Assembly (NCBI GenBank): GCA_025093555.1
Contig: JAIWNF010000096.1
Span: forward strand, 42,963-106,962
DNA length: 64,000 nt
DNA from: Circinella umbellata
Lineage: Eukaryota; Mucoromycota; Mucoromycetes; Mucorales; Lichtheimiaceae
Direction: 5' to 3'
The notes beneath the pieces were generated by a model. The model was not told where the DNA came from. It did not search any database and saw only the letters and a program-made list of their open reading frames with translations. Shown here piece by piece: positions 9,943-20,208 of the stretch (position 1 is the first letter of the stretch; every line of letters starts with the position of its first letter). The position numbers and the translations under genes were made by a program.

Positions 9943-12900
9943 ATGTCCGATTCGAACTTACCTGAGCAGAAAAACATGTTTAATCAATTTCCATCTGGAG
10001 ATTATACGGATACAATTTATCCACAAAGGAATTCTATCACTGGGGAGTTCAAGATTGATGAACTCACAAGAATTGGCTGGAGCATGCGTAATTATAACAA
10101 TCACATTTCTACGGATGGCACTACAAGACTCATCACTAAAAGATGTAATGGCATTGTGCGATGTCAAACAGAAAATTGTGATATGAAAGGAACTGCATTG
10201 AAACCTGGTTCAGCTTCGCTGCATACACAGAACAAATGTAAAAAAGGGTGCCTTAGTTGCAAGCGACCATTGATTCATATTGATTGTCAATATATAGCGA
10301 AATTTAGTTTTTCAGGTGGAAAGTGTAGTGTGGAACCAGGCAATCGTCCCGGTCAAAATTATCATACACACGATTCCTATATTAACAATAAATTGAACAA
10401 CAATCAAAAAGAACAATTAATGGAACATATCAAGGCTGGTGTGTCACCTAAAGAGCTGCATATGGGGATGAGCAAAAAAAGGTAAACGGATAATTTTATT
10501 TTGTCGATAATAGAAGTTTGCTGCATGGTTATTTAAGCAAGAACAAAACTTAAACCTTACAACAATGATTTTTTATACATTATAATAGAGATGATTTACA
10601 TCCTGCACGTGAAATACATCCATCCTTGCAAAACAAGGATAAGCTTACATATGAGATGAAGAAAATCCGCAATGAGGACTCAAATAAACCTACTTCAGCA
10701 GGGACTGGTTCATTGAAAGAGTTTCTTGATCTTCAAGATGAATATCCTGGATATATTTTTGAATGTTCATTATTAAGGGGACAGTTCATTGTTGCCGCAT
10801 ATCCACCAAAACTACAGACCATCTTGGATCCTAGTGCACATCCTTTCGTCACAGATGTTACATTCTCTGTATTTGAGAAAGGATACTATCTTTGTACTTC
10901 AATGCTATTCTGTGAATGCTTACAAAGAAATGTGGTTGCTTTCTCTGCTATCTTGGATGGACTCACATCGATGGATTTTGAATTGTATTTTCTTGTATTA
11001 TTTGATACTTATAAAATTACATTTGATAGTGAATTTATGGGAGTAGTTATGGATTTCTCAGACGCACAGAGGGCTGGTTTTCTTCAGGCATACGAGAAAA
11101 GAACTGGACGCGATGATGGAATCAAGTATGTAAAAGGATGCAGTGTCCATTATGAAACCAACATAAAAAAACTTTGCCAATCCTATGTCAATGATATACA
11201 CAATGGTGACGAAAAAAAGAAAATGGAGATTCAAAAAGAACTACTTTTGCTTCGTGTTGTCGATACTAGAAAAAAGTACAAGAATATTCTGGAGAAAGTT
11301 GTCAATATGTATCCTAATTCTCGTAGTTTTATTAACTGGTGGAACCGTAAGGAAGTCCGTGGCACTATATTTCCTGCTGTTTCTACAATGCATAACGGTT
11401 TATTCACTCATTATACCCACACTACAAATGCTGTCGAGTCATTTCATAATGCTATATACAAACTTACCAAAAAACGCCAAACCATTGTTGTCAATTTACG
11501 AAACATACTAAAATACATTGAAAACGAAGAAGAATCATATGCACATTACCTTCGTGGAATTCCAACATTCTATGGCTTAAACAACGAAACACGGAAAAGA
11601 AGAAAATCGATCAAAAAACGAAAAAACAAAAAAAGAAAAATTGACAACTACAAAAACGATGGCCGTGCTCCTGATAACAAACAGGCACTGAGAAAGGCAA
11701 ATAAAAAAAACAGAAAATATGTTATTGAGGTCAGTGATTGCGATGAATATGAAAGTGATGGTAGCACTTCTGATGTTGGTGATAACAAGAAATTCGAAAC
11801 GTTCATGAGGGTGATGCCACTAAATGGTGATATTGACACTGACGAAGAATTTCCTTGGCTTGATGAACATCAAGCTGATAACGACGAAGATAATGAAGAA
11901 AATGAAGAAAATGACGAAGAAAGCGGTGATGAAAGTAGTGTTGAAAATGGTGTTGAAAGTGATGAAGCAAACGGTGATGAAAGTGATGAAGAAAACGATG
12001 ATAAAAGTGATGAAGAAAACGATGATAAAAGTGATGAAGAAAACGATGGTGGCAGTAAAGAAGATGAAGATGATGATGCTAATAAAGAAAATGGAAGTGG
12101 AAGAAGAATTGACGACGAGAACAAGTGGCAACAGCAGCCACAATTAAAAGATAAAGAAAAAATGGAAGATGAGTCAGGTTTACCAGGAGAGTACTATTCT
12201 GGTTATCTGCTCAACCTGTTGGACAATAGCTATGGCTCTTGTTATATCGATGCACCTATGGAAATGCTCTTACACTCAATATTACCAAGTATACCTGAAG
12301 TTGACCGTAAATTTGATATAAATAATTCCTATGATGAAATATTAAAAAAAAGCATATAAGCTTTATAGCAGTAACAATATCATAAATCGAGAGAAGGGGA
12401 TGCAGGTATTGCGAGAATTTATTTGGAAGCATCCTAATTTCCCAAAAGGTACGTTTAATGATACAGCTTTATTGTTTGAACATTTTCTATCGCACATGTC
12501 AAACGAAATCCAGCAGCTGTTTGCAGTACACGCACAACGTATAACAACATGCGCCGATAAAGAAAGCCATGCAGTTATTCATGAAGAGGAAAGTGGATAC
12601 AAAGTCCTGATCCATATATCCTTCTATCAAGTTTTTTCAAGAAAACGAAATATCACACGTAACGAACAAGAAACATGTGATGTATTTTCGACTTTTATTT
12701 ATAACCATTTAACAAATAAAAAAGTGGGCAGAAAGTGTGCTGTGGCTTTATGCCCATCGTTAGCAACAAGGAAGAACACTCTTGTTAGTTTCCCAAAATT
12801 CTTATTCATACAAGATCATACTGCAGCTCAAACCGGCAATAACATGCTAGAATATCCTAAAAAATTAGATATTCAAGGCCATAAATACACCCTCCATGCT

Positions 12901-13101
12901 TGCATCAATTCAAAGACACGCACAGGTTTCCGCTATTATACAATTGCTACAATACCAAATAGAGGTATTCCTTTTATTGGTACCATCGATAATATGGCTG
13001 GATATATTTCAATTCCCTCCATACGTCACAATAGAAAAAATCAACTACAACAATCGCCCAATTATCCAGTCATAGTATGCTACCACAAGGATGACTGTTA
13101 A
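9943..13101 (+). CDS. MULE-C transposase with GCM-like zinc domain, DDE core and USP-like tail (frameshifted)
   Basis: Exons 9943-10481 and 10589-12359 (769 residues to a stop). If one base is removed from A8 at 12344-12351 the frame continues to 13101, giving about 1016 residues. Residues 1-180: Cys/His-rich domain (RCQTENCDMKGTA, NKCKKGCLSCKRP, NYHTHDSY) resembling GCM/FLYWCH-type DNA-binding domains. Residues about 240-520: MULE DDE core, with Asp in FVTDVTFSVF, Asp in GVVMDFSDAQRAGF, a CxxH-type GCSVHYE, and Glu in TNAVESFHNAIY. Then a basic stretch, and an acidic Asp/Glu repeat with 24-bp units. The last 280 residues contain NSYGSCYIDAPMEMLLHSI and KYTLHACIN...GFRYYTIA...YPVIVCYHK, whose Cys-box/His-box order recalls ubiquitin-specific proteases (C19). 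The USP link is my inference. Confidence 0.75.
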
Positions 13102-13554
13102 GGTTACTTTTTATACTCACCGTTTTTTTCTTAAAATCTAGATTTCTCTTTTACTTAATATATTTATAAGTTTTTTTTCTTCCCATCATATTGTTATTTT
13201 TCTTATTATTATATTATCTTTAATCATTATTTCTATTTATTATTTCCTCTTCGTTTAATTAAATATATACACTATATTACTGCAAATATCTCTTGATGTA
13301 ATTGTAATGGATATTTGTGATTACAAAGCAATTTCTGTGGAGTCCGGTTAACTAAACGATGGATTCGGGGCTCCATAGTGCAAGTATTTTTTTCTTATGA
13401 AAAAATTATTAAAACAATTCTTATATCTGATAGCTCAGAATTTAAATAAATATGACTAATGATAATGCAAATCTCATAGTGAGCGATAAAAATAATAAAA
13501 ATAATTATAATATTCGGGTTACTTCATTCTTCTGATAATATATGATCTATGTTG
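13102..13554. other. 3' non-coding part of MULE-C
   Basis: AT- and T-rich trailer between the USP-like coding end and the right terminal repeat. No gene seen. Confidence 0.6.
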
Positions 13555-13735
13555 AGTACAACTACTGCAGCTTTCTCATTACTTCAGACTCTACTACTGC
13601 AGCCTTCCTATTAAGGAAAGCTGCAGTAAATTTTTATAAGTAAATGCTGCATGTTTGTTCGGTGTTTGCCCGGGAAAGTCCGGTCACTACTGCAGGAAAT
13701 TACTGCAGAAATTTACTGCAGAATTACCGAAGCCC
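13555..13735 (-). repeat. MULE-C right terminal inverted repeat
   Basis: Reverse complement of 9504-9684 with only scattered mismatches. It is followed by the target duplication TATTTACAT at 13736-13744. Confidence 0.9.
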
Positions 13736-13744
13736 TATTTACAT
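13736..13744. repeat. Target site duplication of MULE-C, right
   Basis: TATTTACAT, identical to 9495-9503. Confidence 0.9.
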
Positions 13745-13796
13745 ACAATATTATTTGTTGTCCCTAAACTTCAATACTTCTTATTCCTCAAACACA

Positions 13797-15065
13797 GATA
13801 CTCAGTGAAGCAAGATTGATTATCTGGGATGAAGCACCAATGTGTCGTAAGTTTGCATTAGAGACTGTTGATCGGTTACTGAGGGAAACCACAAGTATTA
13901 ATGAACGACAGCTGCTCCATGTTCCGTTTGGTGAAAAGCCTGTTGGTATAGGTGATGATTTTCGGCAAACTCTCCCTATTATAATTAAGGGCACAAAAGC
14001 AAATTTTCTAGATGCCTCTTTGATCAACTCTTATCTTTTTCATAACAACATTGTTCATCGACTTCGTCTCACTCAAAATATGCGTGTTCAACAAAGCTCT
14101 GATTCAGCAGTTGCTACTCAACCTCAGCAATTTGCTGATTATCTTTTACGCATAGGTGAAGGAAGAGAATCAGAAATAAATATTCCTGATTCTGATGCTG
14201 TAACTATTGATTTGCCTTGCGAATCATGTATCACAAGTAGCAGCCTTACAACTGTTGTAGGAGCTGCTTATCCCAACTTGAAGATGAATTATAATGATCG
14301 CAATTATATGACAGATTGTGCTATTTTACCACCTTACAATGACGACGTCCGTGAACTTAATAATGCAGCACATTATATTTTTCCTCGCGAATAATATGAA
14401 TACTTTTTTTCTGATAACATCGTTGATTCTGAAGCATTTGCCACAATTCATCCACCTGAATATCTAAACACGACTTCATTAAACAACTATCCTCCACATC
14501 AAGTATCGCTTAGACTACATTAACCAATTATGCTACTTCATAATATCAATCCCCAAAAGGGTTTATGTAATGGAACACACTTAATATGTCTAAACTTTTT
14601 ACCACATGTTATAGAAGCTAAAATTTCCCAAGGACATTTTGCAGGTATCATATAACTTTCCTTTTTTAACTTTATTAATGTTCTATAAAATAGTTTATAT
14701 ACCTATGTTTTCTATGCTATCATTTAGGTGAAATTGTCTATATTCCTCGCATTACTCTATACTCTAAAGACAATGACCTTCCATTTAAACTATGTCGCCG
14801 CCAATTTCCTGTTGTTCCTGCATTCGTGATGACTATTAACAAATCACAAGGCCAAACACTTAATCGCACTATACTTTGTCTATATAAACCTGTCTTTGCT
14901 CACGGCCAACTATATGTAGCATTATCTCGAGTACGCACACTAGACTCACTCTCTATTTTTTTTCTTCTCTTTCTCCATCTTCTCCGGAACAATCTCCTCC
15001 ACCTACCTCCACTTCAAATAGCCAATATAGTTTACCAGCAAGCTTTCTCTAATCTGCATACCTAA
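13797..15065 (+). pseudogene. Helitron Pif1-type helicase, C-terminal half, decayed
   Basis: The frame opens with the Walker B motif LIIWDEAPM, then GDDFRQTLPIIIKG and LRLTQNMRV, all typical of Pif1/Helitron helicases. Stops occur at 14392 and about 14521 (TAA), but coding resemblance continues (NPQKGLCNGTHL, then after an intron GEIVYIPRITLYS, VPAFVMTINKSQGQTL, HGQLYVALSRVR). The Walker A part and the HUH Rep domain are absent from the window. These enzymes unwind DNA during rolling-circle transposition; this copy cannot be functional. A more degraded piece of the same end is at 54575-54790. Confidence 0.8.
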
Positions 15066-15224
15066 CAAACAACTTGAACTTAGTATCTTAATAATGGTAC
15101 TTCTAAAAGAGACATTAACATTTAGTTAATAGTCTAAAAAATGGAATTTTTTTTTGCTTTTATAATTTCATAGGAAAAAACATTAGTGTCACGAATAGTA
15201 TAATTTAGAATTTTTATTGAAGTG

Positions 15225-15344
15225 GGAGGGGGGGGGTTTGGGGGCTTGCCCCCAACGAGCCGCCAAACCGCAGCTCCGGAGGGGTTGACACGAAGCGAAG
15301 CGGAGGGGCTCAACCCACGAAGGTGCGAAGGTGAAGAAGGCTCG
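15225..15344 (+). repeat. GC-rich Helitron 3' terminus
   Basis: A GC-rich island in AT-rich DNA. It contains the near-perfect hairpin TTGGGGGCTTGCCCCCAA, a second arm pair GGGTTGA/TCAACCC around GAAGCGAAGCGGAGGGGC, and ends GAAGGCTCG at the insertion point. The same end recurs at 54920-55034, finishing GAAGACTCG and again followed by T. Two independent copies with the same terminus support CTCG as the real 3' end of this family. Confidence 0.7.
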
Positions 15345-16996
15345 TATACATTAATATCGAATACAGAAGAAAAAAAGCTCGATGAGAATAAGAACAAACA
15401 TACCTTTCTCCAAGCTTTACACCACAAATGCCTCTTGTCAAACCAATATTCCAACATATATATATAAAGATCAAAATACTTGCTTCTCCACTTCATTACA
15501 AATTCATACCAAGCAACATAAAAACCAACAAACGTTGTAGAATACATCAATGAATCAAGCGACTTTAGAGCTTCTTTTCTTAGTATTTTCGATTCTGTTG
15601 TTGATGATGATGTTATCTAGAATCGATTTATTAGAATCCAGAGATTATAAGGGTAATATGTTTAGTATAATGCAATTACCTTTGATTTAATATTTTTGAT
15701 CCAGCACGCTTGATATGCCAATGACATAAAAGAACTTGAACATGATTACCATAGACTTGGCGAATACTATTGATTTTAACTGGACTACAATCAATCATAA
15801 TACGATCAGGAATATAATGTACACAATCTCGAAGCCATCGAAGCCAAATTTGTAAATGTTCGCTGTCTTCCTTGTCCGTGATCATATATGCAAGTGGATA
15901 ACCTTGACCAGTAACATCATTCTTAGCAACAATAGAAAATAAATATGAGTCACTAGTGGGTTTTACAATTGATTTACAAGTCTTGTGTGTAGAATCCATA
16001 CAGATTTCTTTTGAATTTAATAACAACTAAAAATATTGATATAATTGAATAATTATCCAATGACATAACATGTTTTATCAACTCAAATAATACAAATAAT
16101 CATTACTCACGTGTGCTTGACGTGGTGATATCCATGATATAACAAATGATGACTGTGTGATATGTTTCAAAGTATGATAACCTTCTTTGTTCAATTGTTC
16201 AAGCCATAAACTGACATTTGCTTATCAATATGATCTTTCTTTGCTAATCTAGACTGTTCATTGGCGATGATGTTGATGACATGATGAGGTTTTACAAGTA
16301 GAGCATTTGGCAACGGTCCTTCATTATTCTCAACCTTTCATTATATGTTTGTACAAGAATAATTAATTACTCAAATATATAAAACACATATACAATATAC
16401 ACAATACATACCTTTCTAAGTTGTTCATCTGTAAGTCGCAAATAATCTTGTATTTTATCCCAATCTAAGCCGTTTTCAACATGTTTTTTAATCCAGTCGC
16501 GAAGTTCAGAGGGAAGTTGTGATCGTACTGCATCAGAAATTTCTGTTGGATCGTGTCGTTGATGTTGCCAATGATATTTAACTTTGATTTTGCCACTTGT
16601 CAAGTATTGAACATGATATTTAGCAAGGCAGTTACATTTTAAAGATTTTTTGACACCAGTTCTTCTTTTTTTGTTGGGTGGGGCGAGGTTGGTGGATGAA
16701 GAAACAGAAGTAGATGATGAGCTAGAAGATACGTGTTGTGAATGGTCACAATAATAAGTAATACTTTGCTGAACTGTTCTGGGACGACCGGCTGAACTCA
16801 GGAGTGCATCTGAAGTCTTGGGAATGGAGATGTAGGAGTGGTTGGTGATGAAGTTGGCATGTTGCTTTGGGTTTGTTTTAACCCATTCTTCAAACTCATT
16901 GTTGTTGTTAAATTCTTCTTCTACTATATTTGTTGTATAGTTAGGAGGAACACGAATAAGATACCCAAGATCTTCAGATGCAGAGGCCGTTGTCAT
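15345..16996 (-). pseudogene. MULE-A transposase, N-terminal and DDE part
   Basis: It starts at the methionine of MTTASASEDLGYL (16996). Exon 1 carries a FAR1/WRKY-GCM1-like zinc-binding region (YYCDHSQH, SLKCNCLAKYHV, WQHQRHDPTE), the presumed DNA-binding domain. Exon 2 (about 16335-16110) has a one-base deletion near 16217 relative to MULE-B, which shifts the frame. Exon 3 (16026-15676) has the MULE catalytic core: ICMDSTHKT, DRIMIDCSPVK and LLCHWHIKRAGSK. The next exon (MYSTTFVGFYVAWYEFV) runs into the Helitron junction at 15345. The protein's C-terminal exons are at 8646-9456. Confidence 0.8.
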
Positions 16997-17164
16997 GATA
17001 ATAATAATAATAATAATAATAAATAATGAAAAAAAAAAAAAAAAGTCGCGTCGCGTGGATGTAGGCCCAGGGGGGACGTGAAAGTAAAAAAAAAAAATTC
17101 TCAGATGAGGAGACTGAAAAGAACGGGGAAGTGACGTAATTTTTCCTGATGATTAACGAACTCG

Positions 17165-17185
17165 TAATTTTTCCTGATGAACTCG
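17165..17185. repeat. Second copy of the MULE-A terminal repeat tip
   Basis: TAATTTTTCCTGATGAACTC repeats the last bases of the MULE-A terminal repeat directly after its end, with a small internal deletion. It could reflect an abortive or double insertion. No matching target duplication could be assigned. Confidence 0.55.
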
Positions 17186-17289
17186 TAACAAAACCACACT
17201 TACAAAAAAAAAAATAAGGTTCCATTAATCATTTAAAGGTTATGTATAATTAATTTGCACACTATCATCTTTTTTATTATTTAACTACT

Positions 17290-17620
17290 TTTATTCTTTT
17301 TATTCTTTTTATTCTTTTTACCAATCAGGTTCTACTGCGAGTCTATACTTAGCAGTATTAGTGAACCGAGTATGGGTCAATGCATCACCTTATCGCTCAA
17401 AATTGAGATTGGTCCCTCTTTGATCTTTGCGCCACCTCTTTTCTTAGTAAAGCAACGGATCAATGCATCACCTTAGCGCTCAAAATTGAGATTGGTCCCT
17501 CTTTGATCTTTTGCGTTACTTTCTTTCAATGAACTGACGGATCAATGATCACCTTCGCGCTTAGAGCCTGGTCCCTCTTTGATCTTGACGTCATTTGTTT
17601 TTTACAATATAATATTTTTC
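17290..17620. repeat. Three-unit tandem repeat of about 82 bp, preceded by ATTCTTTTT microrepeat
   Basis: Units start near 17375, 17457 and 17538 and share GGATCAATGCATCACCTTAG, then GCTCAAAATTGAGATTGGTC and CCTCTTTGATCTTTGCG. The third is more diverged. It lies just outside MULE-A. Upstream, ATTCTTTTT is repeated about four times at 17290-17322. Confidence 0.75.
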
Positions 17621-17665
17621 CGAAAAACATTGTTGCCAGGATATCTATACTAATAGCAGTCTAAC

Positions 17666-17699
<34 letters not shown>

Positions 17700-18239
17700 G
17701 TGTCGATAAGAATGAACAACATCAAGTATAAATAACAAAGATTTTACGGACGAATGTATAGACAATCTTCTTACGAATATATTTTTCAACAAGATTATTA
17801 ATTTTACTGTCTTGAACATCAAAACGATTCAATTGCATTTTGGTTGGTAATTTTATTATTGTGGACATTTTTTATTCACGTACCGTGCAAAGACATTTTT
17901 GGCAGTTATAATAATTTTATGCTTTCAGTAGTTTTGTCGGTTGCTTCAATTGTACTTTTTTAGGTTAGTAAGAAGCAAATGACTTGTAATGAAAGTGGTT
18001 GTCAAGAACAATAAGTTTTGTCCATTTCAAATATTAAATTTTGAAGAAGAACATCTAGCCTGATAAAATCAGAAAAAATCTCCTTGGATCGATCGGTAAA
18101 GAAAATGAATTTTCAAATTTGAAATCACTTATCACTGACGCTGGTAAAATATTATATACATATTTTCTATTTGGGTGCATTTATCAAGTGATATATTATA
18201 ATATTATAACTAATTGGATGAACGGAATACTATATAGGG
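17621..18239. other. Non-coding with (ATT)n microsatellite
   Basis: An ATT trinucleotide run lies at about 17668-17694. The rest is AT-rich without a convincing reading frame, possibly the decayed 5' part of the following F-box remnant. Confidence 0.4.
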
Positions 18240-18840
18240 GATGAAAAAATCGATCCAGATGTTCATTTGGGCAAAGCCTTACATAACACATTACCTTGTA
18301 TTTCCAACACATTGACACGACTGGACATTATTTCACAATCAATTGTCAACATTTCTTTGGGTCATATCTTTACTACTTTGTCGAAACTTGAAATCTCTCA
18401 AATTAAATGTGTATCCACTCGATGACAGTGCATCGGCAAGATATATTTTATCTTCAGCAACAATGGATGATTTACGACGTCATCGTTACAAAATTTGGAA
18501 GTTGCATCCAATTGTCCACTTGCTTCTCAATTGATACGAAATGTGTTCCACGCGTTTTTAAAATATATGCCCGAATTGCGACGTCTAGCGGTATATTATG
18601 ATGCAAAATATTACTTTAATGGTCAAGATATGGTGGATCATTGTCCGAAACTCGAGGTGATCAAGACGGGTTATTAGCCGAACATGCGGAAACGCTCAGG
18701 CGTTATGGTTTTTATTACTATACGAATTCTTACAAAGAACGGCAACAATGATAGTGATATGATATCAATAGACGACAGAGGACCTAACAGCAACAACAAT
18801 AACAATACAACGAATACCAATAATGTTGATATTATAGCGA
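18240..18840 (+). pseudogene. F-box/LRR-type protein remnant
   Basis: Broken frames read DVHLGKALHNTLPCISNTL, TRLDIISQSIVNISLGHIF, then after a shift MPELRRLAVYYDAKYYFNGQ and DHCPKLEVIKTGY. Leucine-rich spacing with 'CPKLEVI' is typical of F-box/LRR proteins of Mucorales, and the gene at 36761 is an intact relative in style. Stops and frameshifts are present and there is no F-box. It is followed by a Asn/Gln-coding repeat tract and directly by the decayed copy of the hypothetical gene. Confidence 0.5.
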
Positions 18841-18865
18841 ATTAACCACAACAGCAGCAACAACA

Positions 18866-20208
18866 AAAAGACCGTATTTACAAAAGAAGAATTAAAATCA
18901 ATCGAAGATCATAAACTACTTCCGTCGCCATCTTGCCTTTCTATCACTGTAGTAATTTCTTTTTTTGAAAAATTGAAATTAAAGGTATGGATGATATGAT
19001 AATTATTACATACAAATGAATACATTGTTAAATAAGTTTACTAATGTGGAGTATTCAAAATGTAGGATAATGTTGACGACTTATGGAAGATCGCTGATGG
19101 CTCTCGATCCCATCCAGTACGCGACTTTGACGTCGACTGCGTTGAAAGAAGTGTTCTTGACATTTTGGCATATATACAGATGAGGTACATTAAATAAACT
19201 TGCTCAAAGTGGCGTTGAAAACGGTTCTATTATGTTGGTTTGGAGATATATTGATACCTTGTAATCAAAGCAGTTATGTTCAAATTTTGTGGTAAGTCTG
19301 AAGTTCTTCATTTATGCTAATCTTCATTTCAAAATGGTATCAATAATAAAAAATAAACTAATATCTTATCACACGTTGTAAAATTTGTTAGGAAGCGACC
19401 AACAAACATCGTCAGGATCTGCTCGCGCCAATGAGGATCGCTTGGCACTGGATGGAAGCATCAAGCCGAAAATCCAATCTGTAAAACCAGATTTGATCCT
19501 TACTAAAGAACACCTTGAATTTGGTGCAGCTGAACATGGCTTTGATGATGAAAGTGGAGTAGGTGAAAAAGAATTAAACGAAACATATACCAAATTGCCC
19601 AAGACAATGAAGGATTTGATGATGAAATTGGCAGCCTCAGTAGACTATGATGAAACCACAATGCGCTCTTTGCGAGTTGTTGGTCTGGTACACTCACGTA
19701 GGTTTTGTTTTGTTATTAATATGATATGTTGATTATAATTTGTTTACTTATAATACGTACCTGTTTCTTCATAATAACTACGTATAGATTTGAGAATGAC
19801 AGCATATGTTATGGATATCCCAGATGGTTATGTGTGCCGCATACGAAAAATCAAAGAACAAACAATTCCAAGCAGCTTAAGTGATTTTTACAATACATAT
19901 ATTCCATTTTTAGAAGTTGTATTGAAAGTAAAGGTACGCATTGATAGTGACGCTATTTTACCACTCATCAACAACTCATAACATTTACTCATTAAAAAAA
20001 ATTATTATTACATAATTATTAGGGTATCGTGAAAACTACAATGGAAACCATTGAAAATTATAAAGCTGGAAAAGAAGGAAGAAATCGATCGGGTTATGAA
20101 TCAGTCATACCCACATCTAATATGCTTATGGTTCCCTCCGCATTGAATATGCCTCCAAAAACAACTCCCAAAAAACGAAAAACCGGCCCCCAGGTGGAAG
20201 ATTCTTAA
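18866..20208 (+). pseudogene. Partial inverted copy of the 9-exon hypothetical gene
   Basis: It corresponds to exons 5-9 of the gene at 2082-4312. Exons 5 (about 18866-18984) and 6 (about 19062-19260) match at roughly 80% and contain frame breaks. Exons 7 (19393-19697), 8 (19788-19933) and 9 (20023-20208) are almost identical to the left copy, including all splice sites. Exons 1-4 are absent, so no full protein can be made. The jump in identity falls at the exon 7 acceptor. Confidence 0.8.

Larger units (their letters stand above)
9504..13735 (+). mobile_element. MULE-C, complete Mutator-like element with unusual cargo
   Basis: A 4232-bp element with terminal inverted repeats of about 181 bp (9504-9684 and 13555-13735), a perfect 9-bp target duplication, and one long gene (9943-13101). 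The inverted repeats are nearly identical, which points to recent insertion. It sits 47 bp inside the Helitron remnant. It is structurally intact except for a one-base frameshift in a run of eight adenines. It is unrelated in sequence to MULE-A and MULE-B, whose terminal repeats are only about 33 bp. Confidence 0.9.
9457..15344 (+). mobile_element. Helitron remnant inserted in MULE-A
   Basis: Comparison with the empty site in MULE-B (GATATGTA|TATACATT, 59501/59502) fixes both ends. The insert begins TC, ends CTCG, sits between A and T, and makes no target duplication; that is the Helitron insertion pattern. Helitron coding sequence (Pif1-type helicase C-terminal half) lies at 13797-15062 in the matching orientation. 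Without the nested MULE-C the element would be only about 1.65 kb, so the rolling-circle initiator and the helicase Walker A region are missing. The 3' end differs from the canonical CTRR. Confidence 0.75.
8646..17164 (-). mobile_element. MULE-A, a Mutator-like element split by a Helitron remnant
   Basis: The two pieces 8646-9456 and 15345-17164 are colinear with the continuous MULE-B copy (58398-61304) and nearly identical to it by eye. The join falls exactly at 59501/59502 of MULE-B. The 5' terminal inverted repeat (…TTTTTCCTGATGATTAACG) ends at 17164. The 3' part is missing: MULE-B continues 317 bp past the homology break at 8646, where the DUF6729-derived repeat starts. MULE-A is therefore both interrupted and 3' truncated. 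No target duplication can be identified for it. Confidence 0.85.

Noticed and set aside
11820..12143. Long antisense and alternate-frame ORFs over the acidic repeat
   Set aside because: They are shadows of the 24-bp GAT/GAA repeat in the real frame; the products are monotonous Ser/Phe/Ile or Lys/Met strings.
13320..13385. tRNA-like fold around GGAGTCCGGTT...GGGGCTCC
   Set aside because: Only a weak outer stem; no recognisable D, anticodon and T arms with the conserved bases.
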